IMG/VR virus record: IMGVR_UViG_3300040960_001862
Location: 1-23,447 of that record
Source of the DNA: a virus
Direction: 5' to 3' (one strand)
DNA length: 23,447 bases
The position numbers and the translations under genes were made by a program. The notes under the pieces were generated by a model, which saw nothing but the letters and a program-made list of their open reading frames with translations, made no database searches and had not been told where the DNA came from. Shown here piece by piece: positions 1-6,268 of the stretch. Every line of letters starts with the position of its first letter. Position 1 is the first letter of the stretch.

Positions 1-1653
1 TTAACGATTTCCAATCAAGTGATCACGGCTGGAGTGGTTCCGGTTTCCCTCGGTGGCACAGGCTCTACGACTGCTTCGGGAGCAAGGACTGCACTTGGGG
101 TTTCAATTGGGTCTGATGTCCAAGCATATGATGCAGGACTCAACGATATTTCTTCTTTAGCCGTAACAGATGGCAACATCATCGTAGGAGACGGAAGTAA
201 TTGGGTAGCGGAGTCTGGTTCAACAGCCAGAGCATCACTAGGGGTCACTATCGGATCTCAGGTCCAGGCTTGGGACCAACAGTTAGACGATATCAGTGCT
301 CTCGCAGTAACAGACGGAAATATTATTGTTGGTAATGGAACTACCTGGGTAGCGGAATCGGGTGCTACGGCTAGAGCGTCTCTGGGTTTGACCATCGGTA
401 CTGATGTCGAAGCGTACAGTTCCACCAATGCAGATTATTCAGATACCACAGCAAACTTCACGGGGACATTACAAAACGGTGGTTCCAACGTAGTTGTAGA
501 CAGTGATATTGGTTCCTCGGTTCAAGCCTATGATGCAGACACTGCAAAGTATGACGATACAACAGCCAATTTTACCGGAACCCTCCAGAACGGAGGGAGT
601 AACGTTGTTGTTGATTCAGACATCGGATCTTCGGTCCAAGGGTATGACGCTGACACGGCTAAGTACGATGACACCACAGCAAACTTTACGGGGACTCTCC
701 AGAATGGGGGGTCTAATGTAGTGGTCGATTCAGACATCGGATCTACGGTTCAAGCCTATGATGCGGATTTATCTACAATCGCAGGACTGTCGAGTGCGGA
801 TGGGAACTTCATTGTTGGGTCTGCAACCGGATGGGTAGTCGAGTCTGGAGCAACCGTAAGAACTTCTCTCGGATTAGCTATCGGAACGGATGTACAAGCC
901 TATGATGCGGACACCGCAAAGTACGATGACACTACAGCTAATTTCACAGGCACACTCCAAAATGGTGGATCAAACGTTCTTGTTGACTCAGATATTGGAA
1001 GCACAGTTCAAGCGGCAGGTTCGTACCTAACTTCAGTTGATTTAACTTCTAACGTCACAGGGACTCTTCCTGTAGCTAACGGAGGAACTGGAGTTACTTC
1101 TTTAGCATCACTGAATGCTGCTGATCTTGGATCGAATAATGGGGTGTCTAACGCTACAGACGGATATGTTCTGACTGCCGATGGGACAGGTGGCGTTGCG
1201 TGGGAAGCGGCAACAGGTGGATCAGCAATCAGTAATGTGGTTGAAGATTTAAGTCCGCAGCTCGGTGGGAACCTGGATGTCAATGGGCAGTCCATCGTTT
1301 CGGTTTCAGCAGGGAACATCGCAATTACACCGGACACCACAGGCAAAATAATTCTTGACGGACTTTCGTGGCCCACGGCAGACGGGACTGCAGATCAGGT
1401 ATTAAAGACCGATGGTGCTGGCAATCTCAGCTTTGTGGATCAGTCAGGAGGTGGTGGCTCTGGCAGTTACATCGAACACGCAAACAGTATCAGTGACAGC
1501 GTCACCGTAGCATCCGGTAATAATCGACTCTATATCGGAGACACCACGTTTAGCGGAACTCTGACGATTGAAGGTAAATTAGTTTCTATCGATGGTCCGT
1601 TTAATTTAACGGGAACGGCAAACATAACAGGAACCCTTTCAGTGAGACACTAA
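1..1653 (+). CDS. Tail fibre/stalk protein, 5' end outside the window (partial)
   Basis: The frame is open from base 1; the GTG at 19 is only the first start-like codon inside the window, so the gene is taken as truncated on the left. The visible part (about 550 aa) is low in charge, rich in Gly/Thr/Ser/Ala/Asp and built of repeats. One class ends in motifs such as GGTGSTTASGARTALGV and SGATARASLGL; another carries DTTANFTGTLQNGGSNVVVD. Such repeats are typical of trimeric tail fibre stalks in marine phages. There is no TM segment, no signal peptide and no recognisable enzyme motif. The likely role is a host-contact fibre stalk outside the virion. The stop overlaps the next fibre gene by 1 nt (TAATG), suggesting coupled translation. 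Fibre is well supported by composition; the receptor and exact position in the tail are unknown. Confidence 0.82.
   Translation, partial: LTISNQVITAGVVPVSLGGTGSTTASGARTALGVSIGSDVQAYDAGLNDISSLAVTDGNIIVGDGSNWVAESGSTARASLGVTIGSQVQAWDQQLDDISALAVTDGNIIVGNGTTWVAESGATARASLGLTIGTDVEAYSSTNADYSDTTANFTGTLQNGGSNVVVDSDIGSSVQAYDADTAKYDDTTANFTGTLQNGGSNVVVDSDIGSSVQGYDADTAKYDDTTANFTGTLQNGGSNVVVDSDIGSTVQAYDADLSTIAGLSSADGNFIVGSATGWVVESGATVRTSLGLAIGTDVQAYDADTAKYDDTTANFTGTLQNGGSNVLVDSDIGSTVQAAGSYLTSVDLTSNVTGTLPVANGGTGVTSLASLNAADLGSNNGVSNATDGYVLTADGTGGVAWEAATGGSAISNVVEDLSPQLGGNLDVNGQSIVSVSAGNIAITPDTTGKIILDGLSWPTADGTADQVLKTDGAGNLSFVDQSGGGGSGSYIEHANSISDSVTVASGNNRLYIGDTTFSGTLTIEGKLVSIDGPFNLTGTANITGTLSVRH
421..1017 (+). 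repeat. Protein-level repeats in the tail fibre, heavily recoded at the DNA level
   Basis: Units of 38 codons start at about 421, 535, 649 and 907, with one divergent 48-codon unit at 763-906 in between. Units at 535-648 and 649-762 encode 36 of 38 identical residues, yet 23 of 38 codons differ and 21 of those changes are synonymous (counted by hand). One block of six codons (gat tca gac atc gga tct) is identical in the two units. Unit boundaries are approximate, since the repeat could be phased elsewhere. Confidence 0.88.
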
Positions 1654-2348
1654 TGGCAGGAGAGATTCAACTTAACAGCACCACGATGGCAACGGAGTCT
1701 TCTGGTACGATTACATTATCGAATGTGGACAGTGCTACCAACCGGACAAATCTGGGTCTTGGTTCAATGGCAACGCAAAATGCTAATGCTGTTGCAATCA
1801 CAGGAGGGACTATTAACACGGTTCAACCTGCAACTGGACAAAGCCTGACCATTAAAGACGAAGACGGTAACACGGCAATTACCATTGGGACCGACAACAC
1901 GGCAGCAGGATATTTAAGTCTGAATTTCGGCAGTTATCACGGCAGTTCTGGTGGAGCAGGTAGTGGCACTCTATCGGGTAATACTTTAAATGACTATGAA
2001 ACTGGAACTTGGACCCCCAGCATTATTGGAGCTACTTTGTCTGGAGGTAGTGTGAGTGGTAGTTACACAAAAGTTGGAAGATTAGTAAGTCTGACAGCAG
2101 AATTTACAGGCGTTACTATTTCAAGTGTTTCTGGTTTTTCATACATTACTGGTTTCCCTTTTACTAGTTCTGCAACATCAGTGGGGAATATGGCCCATAC
2201 TACGATGACAAGCATTGGTCAGGCAAGATTGGGGAGTGCTGGTTCGTCTGCTATTTTAACGCCACTCAATACAACGGGAGCAACTGGTCAATGGAATGCA
2301 GGATCAAGTAAATATATGACTTTCCAAATAACTTATCATGCGAGTTAA
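1653..2348 (+). CDS. Second tail fibre/tip protein
   Basis: 231 aa, starting at the ATG that overlaps the stop of the preceding fibre gene by one base. The N-terminal third has the fibre motif NRTNLGLGSMATQNANAV followed by a short ITGGTI element. The middle has LNDYETGTWTP, a motif recurrent at the distal part of uncultured marine phage fibres. The C-terminal 110 residues are Gly/Ser/Thr-rich and beta-prone, consistent with a tip or receptor-binding domain. It has no TM segment, no signal peptide and almost no Cys. With the upstream gene it probably forms a two-part fibre, stalk plus tip. The family assignment is inferred from motif and position; receptor specificity cannot be read. Confidence 0.75.
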   Translation: MAGEIQLNSTTMATESSGTITLSNVDSATNRTNLGLGSMATQNANAVAITGGTINTVQPATGQSLTIKDEDGNTAITIGTDNTAAGYLSLNFGSYHGSSGGAGSGTLSGNTLNDYETGTWTPSIIGATLSGGSVSGSYTKVGRLVSLTAEFTGVTISSVSGFSYITGFPFTSSATSVGNMAHTTMTSIGQARLGSAGSSAILTPLNTTGATGQWNAGSSKYMTFQITYHAS

Positions 2349-2353
2349 AAATT

Positions 2354-2599
2354 ATGACAATTTTAAAACAAACTATTACAGACAAAATCGAAATCGTTGG
2401 ACAGTTTAACCACATTCAAGTTCGTGAAGCAATTCAAGTCTTAGAAGACGGACAAGTCATCTCACAATCCTACCATCGCTATGTCGTAGCACCTGGCGAA
2501 ACAAGCACAAATCCAAAAGTTTCTGCTGTCATTGCAGCAGTTCATACTCAGGAAATCAAAGATGCTTACCAAACACATTTAGCAGCACAAACCGACTAA
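2354..2599 (+). CDS. Small conserved phage protein next to tail fibres (unknown function)
   Basis: 81 aa, starting 5 nt after the previous stop. It is soluble, begins MTILKQTITDKIEIVG and continues with a beta-rich stretch (QVLEDGQVISQSYHRYVV) and a helical C-terminus. Proteins of this look follow fibre genes in marine podoviruses, where a fibre accessory or chaperone role is sometimes suggested; nothing in the sequence proves that here. It has no Cys and no metal or nucleotide motif. The gap to the next gene is 13 nt, so it lies in the same rightward transcript as the fibre and lysis genes. Function is left open. Confidence 0.7.
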   Translation: MTILKQTITDKIEIVGQFNHIQVREAIQVLEDGQVISQSYHRYVVAPGETSTNPKVSAVIAAVHTQEIKDAYQTHLAAQTD

Positions 2600-2612
2600 C
2601 AAGGCCGAGCAT

Positions 2613-2885
2613 ATGCCAGAGAACTTTGTAGCAGTATTAACAGATTTAGGTGGAACGATGGCTTCCCTAGCCTTTGCAGGGTATCTCATTGTGTACTTGC
2701 TCAAAGGGTTTGCAGAAGAGAGAAAAATCCATTTGGACAAAGATTCCCGTAATGATGATGAACTTCGATCTTTAATGCGAGAGTCAAACTCTGCTTTGAT
2801 TAGTACAATGCGTGAAACCAACACGATTCTATCGGAAATGAGAGTCGCAATATCGGAACTCAAAGAAACGATTCATAATCGATGA
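2613..2885 (+). CDS. Holin candidate: one TM segment plus charged coiled coil
   Basis: 90 aa. Residues about 12-32 form a hydrophobic helix (TMASLAFAGYLIVYLL). It is followed by Lys/Glu/Arg-rich residues and a predicted coiled coil from about residue 45 to the end (heptad-like MRESNSALISTMRETNTI). A single N-terminal TM with a charged cytoplasmic coiled coil resembles BhlA-type or class III holins. It would form or regulate lesions in the inner membrane. It is the first gene of a tight lysis cluster, overlapping the next gene by 4 nt (ATGA). An alternative is an inner-membrane spanin-like component. Holin is an inference from topology and position. Confidence 0.55.
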   Translation: MPENFVAVLTDLGGTMASLAFAGYLIVYLLKGFAEERKIHLDKDSRNDDELRSLMRESNSALISTMRETNTILSEMRVAISELKETIHNR

Positions 2886-3193
2886 AACTTCTACTGATCT
2901 TTTTTCTGTTTCTGGCAACGGTTGCTAAAGCTCACGAAGAACTCGATTACAAAACCCATTACTTATTTATGTGGACAGGGAACTGTACGAATAGATTGAT
3001 CCCCACTTACGAACAGAAGGGAGTCCCGTGGAACTTTGCGTTTTCGATGGCTAGCCAGGGTTGCTCCTGTGTGATCGATAAATTTAGAGAACAGTATAGC
3101 CAAACAGAAGTCATGTCTTTGACGGATGCAGAACGAGAAGAACGATCACTCTATTTCGCTCAAGTCTGTAGCGGAATCACCAAGGAGATGTAA
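2882..3193 (+). CDS. Secreted cysteine-containing protein in the lysis cassette
   Basis: 103 aa. The N-terminus is a textbook Sec signal peptide (KLLLIFFLFLATVAKA) with a likely cleavage after AKA at residue 17, leaving about 86 periplasmic residues. Four Cys follow (in GNCT, GCSC and QVCSG), enough for two disulfides. There is no lipobox, so it is not an Rz1-type lipoprotein by sequence. It sits between the holin candidate and the endolysin with ATGA overlap upstream and TAATG overlap downstream. Possible roles are a periplasmic lysis regulator, antiholin-like factor or superinfection-exclusion protein; the family was not recognised. Gene reality is well supported, function is not. Confidence 0.7.
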   Translation: MKLLLIFFLFLATVAKAHEELDYKTHYLFMWTGNCTNRLIPTYEQKGVPWNFAFSMASQGCSCVIDKFREQYSQTEVMSLTDAEREERSLYFAQVCSGITKEM

Positions 3194-3312
3194 TGGAAGA
3201 ACTATTCAATCTAGCACTTGATACGGGATTTCTGGAAATGGGTCTGGTTGCCCTCGGTGCTCCAGCAGGACTCGTCTTCGGAGTCAAAATGTTCAAACGG
3301 ATGAAGAAATGA
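3193..3312 (+). CDS. 39-aa membrane peptide, possible small holin/pinholin partner
   Basis: Found by manual translation. The ATG overlaps the upstream TAA by one base and its TGA overlaps the endolysin start (ATGA), so it sits exactly between two coupled genes. It begins MEELFNLALDTGF, has a hydrophobic segment at about residues 13-31 (FLEMGLVALGAPAGLVFGV) and ends in a strongly basic tail (KMFKRMKK). The positive C-terminus predicts an N-out/C-in orientation. Position directly before the endolysin makes a holin or holin-modulating role plausible. Conservation of the perfectly spaced reading frame is the main evidence that it is real. Confidence 0.6.
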   Translation: MEELFNLALDTGFLEMGLVALGAPAGLVFGVKMFKRMKK

Positions 3313-3692
3313 TCGAAACTCGAAACTTCAAACATAGAGAACTCAGTTGTAATTGCTGTGGTGGCAATCAGATGAACGTGGCTTTCTTAGAAAAACTACA
3401 GTTGATCCGAGATGAATATCAACAACCGATGGTCATTAGTTCTGCCTACCGATGTCCACGATATAACGATGAGATTTCATCCACTGGACCCACTGGACCA
3501 CATACGACAGGAAGAGCCGTAGACATTCTGATCTACGGTCAGGAAGCCTATGATCTTATGAAACTTTGTCTCAAGTACGGAATGACTGGACTCGGATTCA
3601 AGATGGCTGGACCGAGGAGTACTAGGTTTCTTCACTGTGACGATTTAACCAATACTGCGAAGTCTCCCCGTCCCTGGATCTGGTCTTACTGA
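3309..3692 (+). CDS. Endolysin: peptidase M15 family (D-Ala-D-Ala carboxypeptidase-like)
   Basis: 127 aa, the usual length of single-domain phage M15_3 endolysins. The zinc-site pattern is visible: H65 in GPHTTGRAVDI, D72 seven residues later, and the downstream H109 in RFLHCDD. The substrate-side motif SAYRCPRYND at about 45-54 also matches the family. It should cleave peptidoglycan stem-peptide crosslinks in the periplasm. It has no signal peptide, so release depends on the holin gene(s) just upstream. A Cys-rich patch near the N-terminus (SCNCCGG, residues 13-19) is typical of this subgroup. Its 3' end overlaps the convergent integrase gene by 7 nt. Confidence 0.88.
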   Translation: MIETRNFKHRELSCNCCGGNQMNVAFLEKLQLIRDEYQQPMVISSAYRCPRYNDEISSTGPTGPHTTGRAVDILIYGQEAYDLMKLCLKYGMTGLGFKMAGPRSTRFLHCDDLTNTAKSPRPWIWSY

Positions 3693-4639
3693 TCTTTCTG
3701 TACTAGCTGTAACAGTTTATCTAACTTTTCCTCTAACGACTGAAAATCCGTGTGTCGCAGGTTCGATTCCCGCTCTGGCCACTTCATCGTTTTTGTAACA
3801 TCCTCTGTATCCTCTCTGTAAATTCCTAACGAATTCACTAATTCTTGTAGCGGCAAATGAGTCGTATTCAGATAGAGTTCTGTAGTCGATAATCGCTCAT
3901 GTCGTAGCAGATGTTGCACGTGTACTGGGTTCATGTTTCCGGACAATAGTTCAGTAGCAACAGAAGCTCTATAACCATGGAGTGGTTTCGGTCCATCTAA
4001 ATCGATAGACTTCTGAAACTTTCTCATCGAATACGTGAGATGACTCAGTTCTTTAAAATGGTGATCCAAGTAATTAGTTTCCCCCTCATGTTTTTCGATC
4101 TGTAAAAACTCCAGTAGCTTCGGATGTATCGGGAGAATGGAGTCTTGTTTATTCTTTGTCGTCCAATCCTCTTTTCCTTCGATACGGATTCCAGATCCGA
4201 TATCTGACCAATTCAAATGAAAAAGTTCTCCTGCTCGCATTCCGGTATATCTGAGCATGTAATGAGTTCTCCGAAGAATTTGATATCTCCGTGATCGTTG
4301 TGCTCTATGATTAAGAATGGTTTCGATGATCTCCAGTTGATGAGTTGTCCAGACCTTCGGGATCTTTTTGTTCAGTTTCAGCATCGGCACATGATACTTC
4401 GGATGATTCAGATATTTATGACACCAGTTCAAATACGCTTTCAAAGATCGTAGATGAGAATTGATTGACCCATCGGATAGACCTTCAGACCGGAGATGAT
4501 CTACGTAGTCCTTAAAAGTTTCGTAAGTAATGGAATCGGATGTCGAGAAGGCTTGCCATCGGGCTAATTGAGGTCGATAGGTATCAACAGTCCTCTGAGA
4601 ACGATAGGTCCGTAGATAGTCCAAATATTGATCAATCAT
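3686..4639 (-). CDS. int: Tyrosine-family integrase
   Basis: 317 aa. The N-terminal SAM-like core-binding domain spans about residues 1-85, with the catalytic domain after it. Active-site residues are R135 (YTGMRAGEL), a Lys in WTTKNKQ (K162 or K164), H221 and R224 (LHGYRAS), H247 (LLRHERL) and Y256 (TTELYLN). All catalytic elements are intact, so it should carry out attP x attB recombination. Residues 287-300 (WPERESNLRHTDFQ) are the antisense translation of the tRNA-Phe-like attP core, and the last 17 residues are a Leu-rich amphipathic tail. It is downstream of the repressor with a 4-nt overlap (start 4639, repressor stop at 4636), so it is translationally coupled to it. It converges with the endolysin. 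Confidence 0.93.
   Translation of the reverse strand: MIDQYLDYLRTYRSQRTVDTYRPQLARWQAFSTSDSITYETFKDYVDHLRSEGLSDGSINSHLRSLKAYLNWCHKYLNHPKYHVPMLKLNKKIPKVWTTHQLEIIETILNHRAQRSRRYQILRRTHYMLRYTGMRAGELFHLNWSDIGSGIRIEGKEDWTTKNKQDSILPIHPKLLEFLQIEKHEGETNYLDHHFKELSHLTYSMRKFQKSIDLDGPKPLHGYRASVATELLSGNMNPVHVQHLLRHERLSTTELYLNTTHLPLQELVNSLGIYREDTEDVTKTMKWPERESNLRHTDFQSLEEKLDKLLQLVQKDQ
3738..3782 (+). other. attP: attP core: 3' half of a tRNA-Phe gene, inside the integrase ORF
   Basis: Read on the plus strand, these bases match a tRNA from the anticodon loop to the discriminator base. The loop is CTGAAAA at 3740-3746 with anticodon GAA (Phe). A five-base variable loop (GTGTC) follows, then the T arm with TTCGATT at 3762-3768 and the acceptor strand TCTGGCCA ending at 3781. 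No 5' half (acceptor 5' strand, D arm) is present upstream, so this is not a functional tRNA gene. The T stem has one A-C mismatch (GCAGG against CCCGC). An orphan tRNA 3' half beside a tyrosine integrase is the classical attP signature. Confidence 0.82.
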
Positions 4640-5244
4640 AGTGCTTTCACCAATCTGACTACTCTTCCAACGATGACGAACCCGTCACTATCATCAGCCG
4701 TAATCGTGAGATCTTTGTAGATCGGATTATCAGAAACAATCCGGTATTCATCCTGAGCTACCCGTTGCACTCGTTTGACATGTAGTGATTCCCAGAGTCT
4801 CAGAACGTAGACTCCGTCACCAAGAAAGCCACTGTTCATATGAACCAGAATGGTATCTCCGGAACCCATCAAAGGACTCATGCTGTCACCGACTACGGTA
4901 ATGAAGGCTAAGTTCTGATCTGGTAGCTTCGGTAGCCACTCGGTAATCACAGAAATTGTTTCTCCGTTTTCATCGGTAGTCAGAGTCCCTGCTCCACCAC
5001 TTGCCTCTGTATCAAACTTTCGGATCAGCCGATAGTTGTCATCTCTGATCACTTCTTCCGTTTTGACCTCATCTATATTTCCAAAGACCTGTTCTATTCG
5101 GCTCAGAAAGTAGGATGAATCCTGTTTTCCTTGAAGAACTCGGTTCACTTTAGATCGATCCCATCCAATGGCATCTGCTATCTCTTGTTGAGAATATCCC
5201 TGGGACTTCCGCCACAGATCGAACTTTTCTAAAATTTTTTGCAC
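4636..5244 (-). CDS. LexA/CI-like self-cleaving repressor (HTH + S24 peptidase)
   Basis: 202 aa from a GTG start at 5244. The N-terminal HTH covers about residues 8-55 (SQQEIADAIGWDRSKVNRVL). The C-terminal S24 domain has the nucleophile S121 in VVGDSMSPLMGSGD and the general base K158 in HVKRV. A candidate cleavage site is A85-G86 in SGGAGTL. LexA of E. coli uses A84-G85, S119 and K156, so the geometry is nearly the same. It should repress the divergent early promoter in lysogens and be inactivated by RecA-stimulated self-cleavage during DNA damage. The start has only a loosely spaced GGAG upstream, about 11 nt away. It heads an operon with the integrase. Confidence 0.92.
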   Translation of the reverse strand: MQKILEKFDLWRKSQGYSQQEIADAIGWDRSKVNRVLQGKQDSSYFLSRIEQVFGNIDEVKTEEVIRDDNYRLIRKFDTEASGGAGTLTTDENGETISVITEWLPKLPDQNLAFITVVGDSMSPLMGSGDTILVHMNSGFLGDGVYVLRLWESLHVKRVQRVAQDEYRIVSDNPIYKDLTITADDSDGFVIVGRVVRLVKAL

Positions 5245-5332
5245 TTTCTTGTTGACTCCATAAATCTTTTCTGATCAGATATGCACTCCGATGCACAGAG
5301 TGAACGGTTAACGGTTACAAACATGGAGTCAA
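5245..5332 (+). promoter_or_regulatory. Divergent repressor/early-operon control region with inverted repeat arms
   Basis: This 88-nt gap separates the leftward repressor from the rightward early operon, so it must hold both promoters. A perfect 10-bp inverted repeat flanks it: TTGACTCCAT at 5252-5261 and ATGGAGTCAA at 5323-5332. The right arm supplies the GGAG Shine-Dalgarno of the gene at 5333; the left arm could also serve as a -35 (TTGACT). Inside are the palindrome CTGATCAG (5271-5278), ATGCAC repeated at 5281 and 5291, and a tandem AACGGTTA at 5303-5310 and 5310-5317. Operator assignment is inferred; no convincing -10 could be fixed. Confidence 0.6.
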
Positions 5333-6268
5333 ATGCAAGATACCAACCTTTTAAACACCACTCAGGCAGCTAAGGCTCTAGGGGTCTCTGTGGATCAGAT
5401 ACGAAGAATGATCAGTAATGGTCAGATCAAGAGTATCCAGACTCACGATAGATCCCCCCATTTAATCCCCACTGCAGAAATCCTCCGGAACACAGTGATC
5501 AAACCGAGAAGTTCAAGAATGAGCTTCGATGAATACTGCGAACTGGATGGACTGAATGCGTCTCTGATCAAAAGACTGAACAAGTCTCTGAACCATTACC
5601 TCTCTACTCCGTCAGATCCGTCTCCAGCCATGGCAAAGGGAACCGCCATTCATGACAGCATTGAACTGCGACTAGCCGGAAAATCTTTCGGTGACAAGTA
5701 CGTGATAGCGCCCAATGTGGACAGAAGGACGAAAGCAGGACGAGAGGAATACGATCAGTTTGTAGCAGAAGAAAAAAGAACGGTACTGAAGAAAGAAGAT
5801 TACGAAGACGTAGTTCTGATGACCGAGTCGGTTTTCAGACATCCTGAGTTCTGGAGAATCATTCCGAATGCAGAAGTAGAACAGGTGATCACCTGGGAAG
5901 AGAACGGTATCCGAGCAAAAGCGAGACTTGATTACAGTGACGAGGGACAGCACCTCGTTGTGGATCTGAAGAGTGCTCAGGACGCTTCACCCTACGGATT
6001 CAAAAAAGCAGTCACACGGTATCAATACGACATTCAAGCCAACTGGTATCGAAGAGCCTATCAATCTGTTTCCGGTCACTATCCGGAGTTTTTATTTTTA
6101 GTAGTCGAAAACACAGCACCCTACAACGTGGCCTTGTACAAACTATCCGATGAATTGATGCACAACGCAGAGTTCAAGATCAATCAAGCAGTCGAATTAT
6201 ACAAACAGTATCTCTCCGGAGAGATCTATAGCCAGGGATACCATGAGGACGTAATGGAGTTGTCATGA
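5333..6268 (+). CDS. Excisionase-like HTH fused to RecE-type PDDEXK exonuclease
   Basis: 311 aa, ATG at 5333 with GGAG five bases upstream. Residues about 7-52 form a MerR/excisionase-type winged HTH (TTQAAKALGVSVDQIRRMI). From about 64 on it matches the RecE C-terminal/DUF3799 nuclease layout: GTAIHDSIE (H107), RAKARLDY (D200), VVDLKSAQD (D211, K213) and the trailing helix YQYDIQANWY (Y232, Q235). The nuclease would resect 5' strands of duplex ends to feed the ERF annealing protein encoded at 7381. It is the first gene of the early operon. No separate xis gene is seen, so the HTH may supply an excisionase or regulatory function; that part is inference. Stop and next start overlap by 4 nt. 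Confidence 0.82.
   Translation: MQDTNLLNTTQAAKALGVSVDQIRRMISNGQIKSIQTHDRSPHLIPTAEILRNTVIKPRSSRMSFDEYCELDGLNASLIKRLNKSLNHYLSTPSDPSPAMAKGTAIHDSIELRLAGKSFGDKYVIAPNVDRRTKAGREEYDQFVAEEKRTVLKKEDYEDVVLMTESVFRHPEFWRIIPNAEVEQVITWEENGIRAKARLDYSDEGQHLVVDLKSAQDASPYGFKKAVTRYQYDIQANWYRRAYQSVSGHYPEFLFLVVENTAPYNVALYKLSDELMHNAEFKINQAVELYKQYLSGEIYSQGYHEDVMELS

Noticed and set aside
421-1017. Variable region of a diversity-generating retroelement in the tail fibre
   Set aside because: No reverse transcriptase or template repeat is visible, and the repeat differences are synonymous third-position changes rather than adenine-directed replacements.
1008-1376. 122-aa minus-strand frame in the tail fibre gene
   Set aside because: Antisense to a repeat-rich coding sequence; Pro/Ser-rich composition is a by-product of the fibre codons.
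3738-3782. A functional tRNA-Phe gene
   Set aside because: Only the 3' half from the anticodon loop onward is present; there is no D arm or 5' acceptor strand, and the T stem has a mismatch. It is read as an attP core instead.
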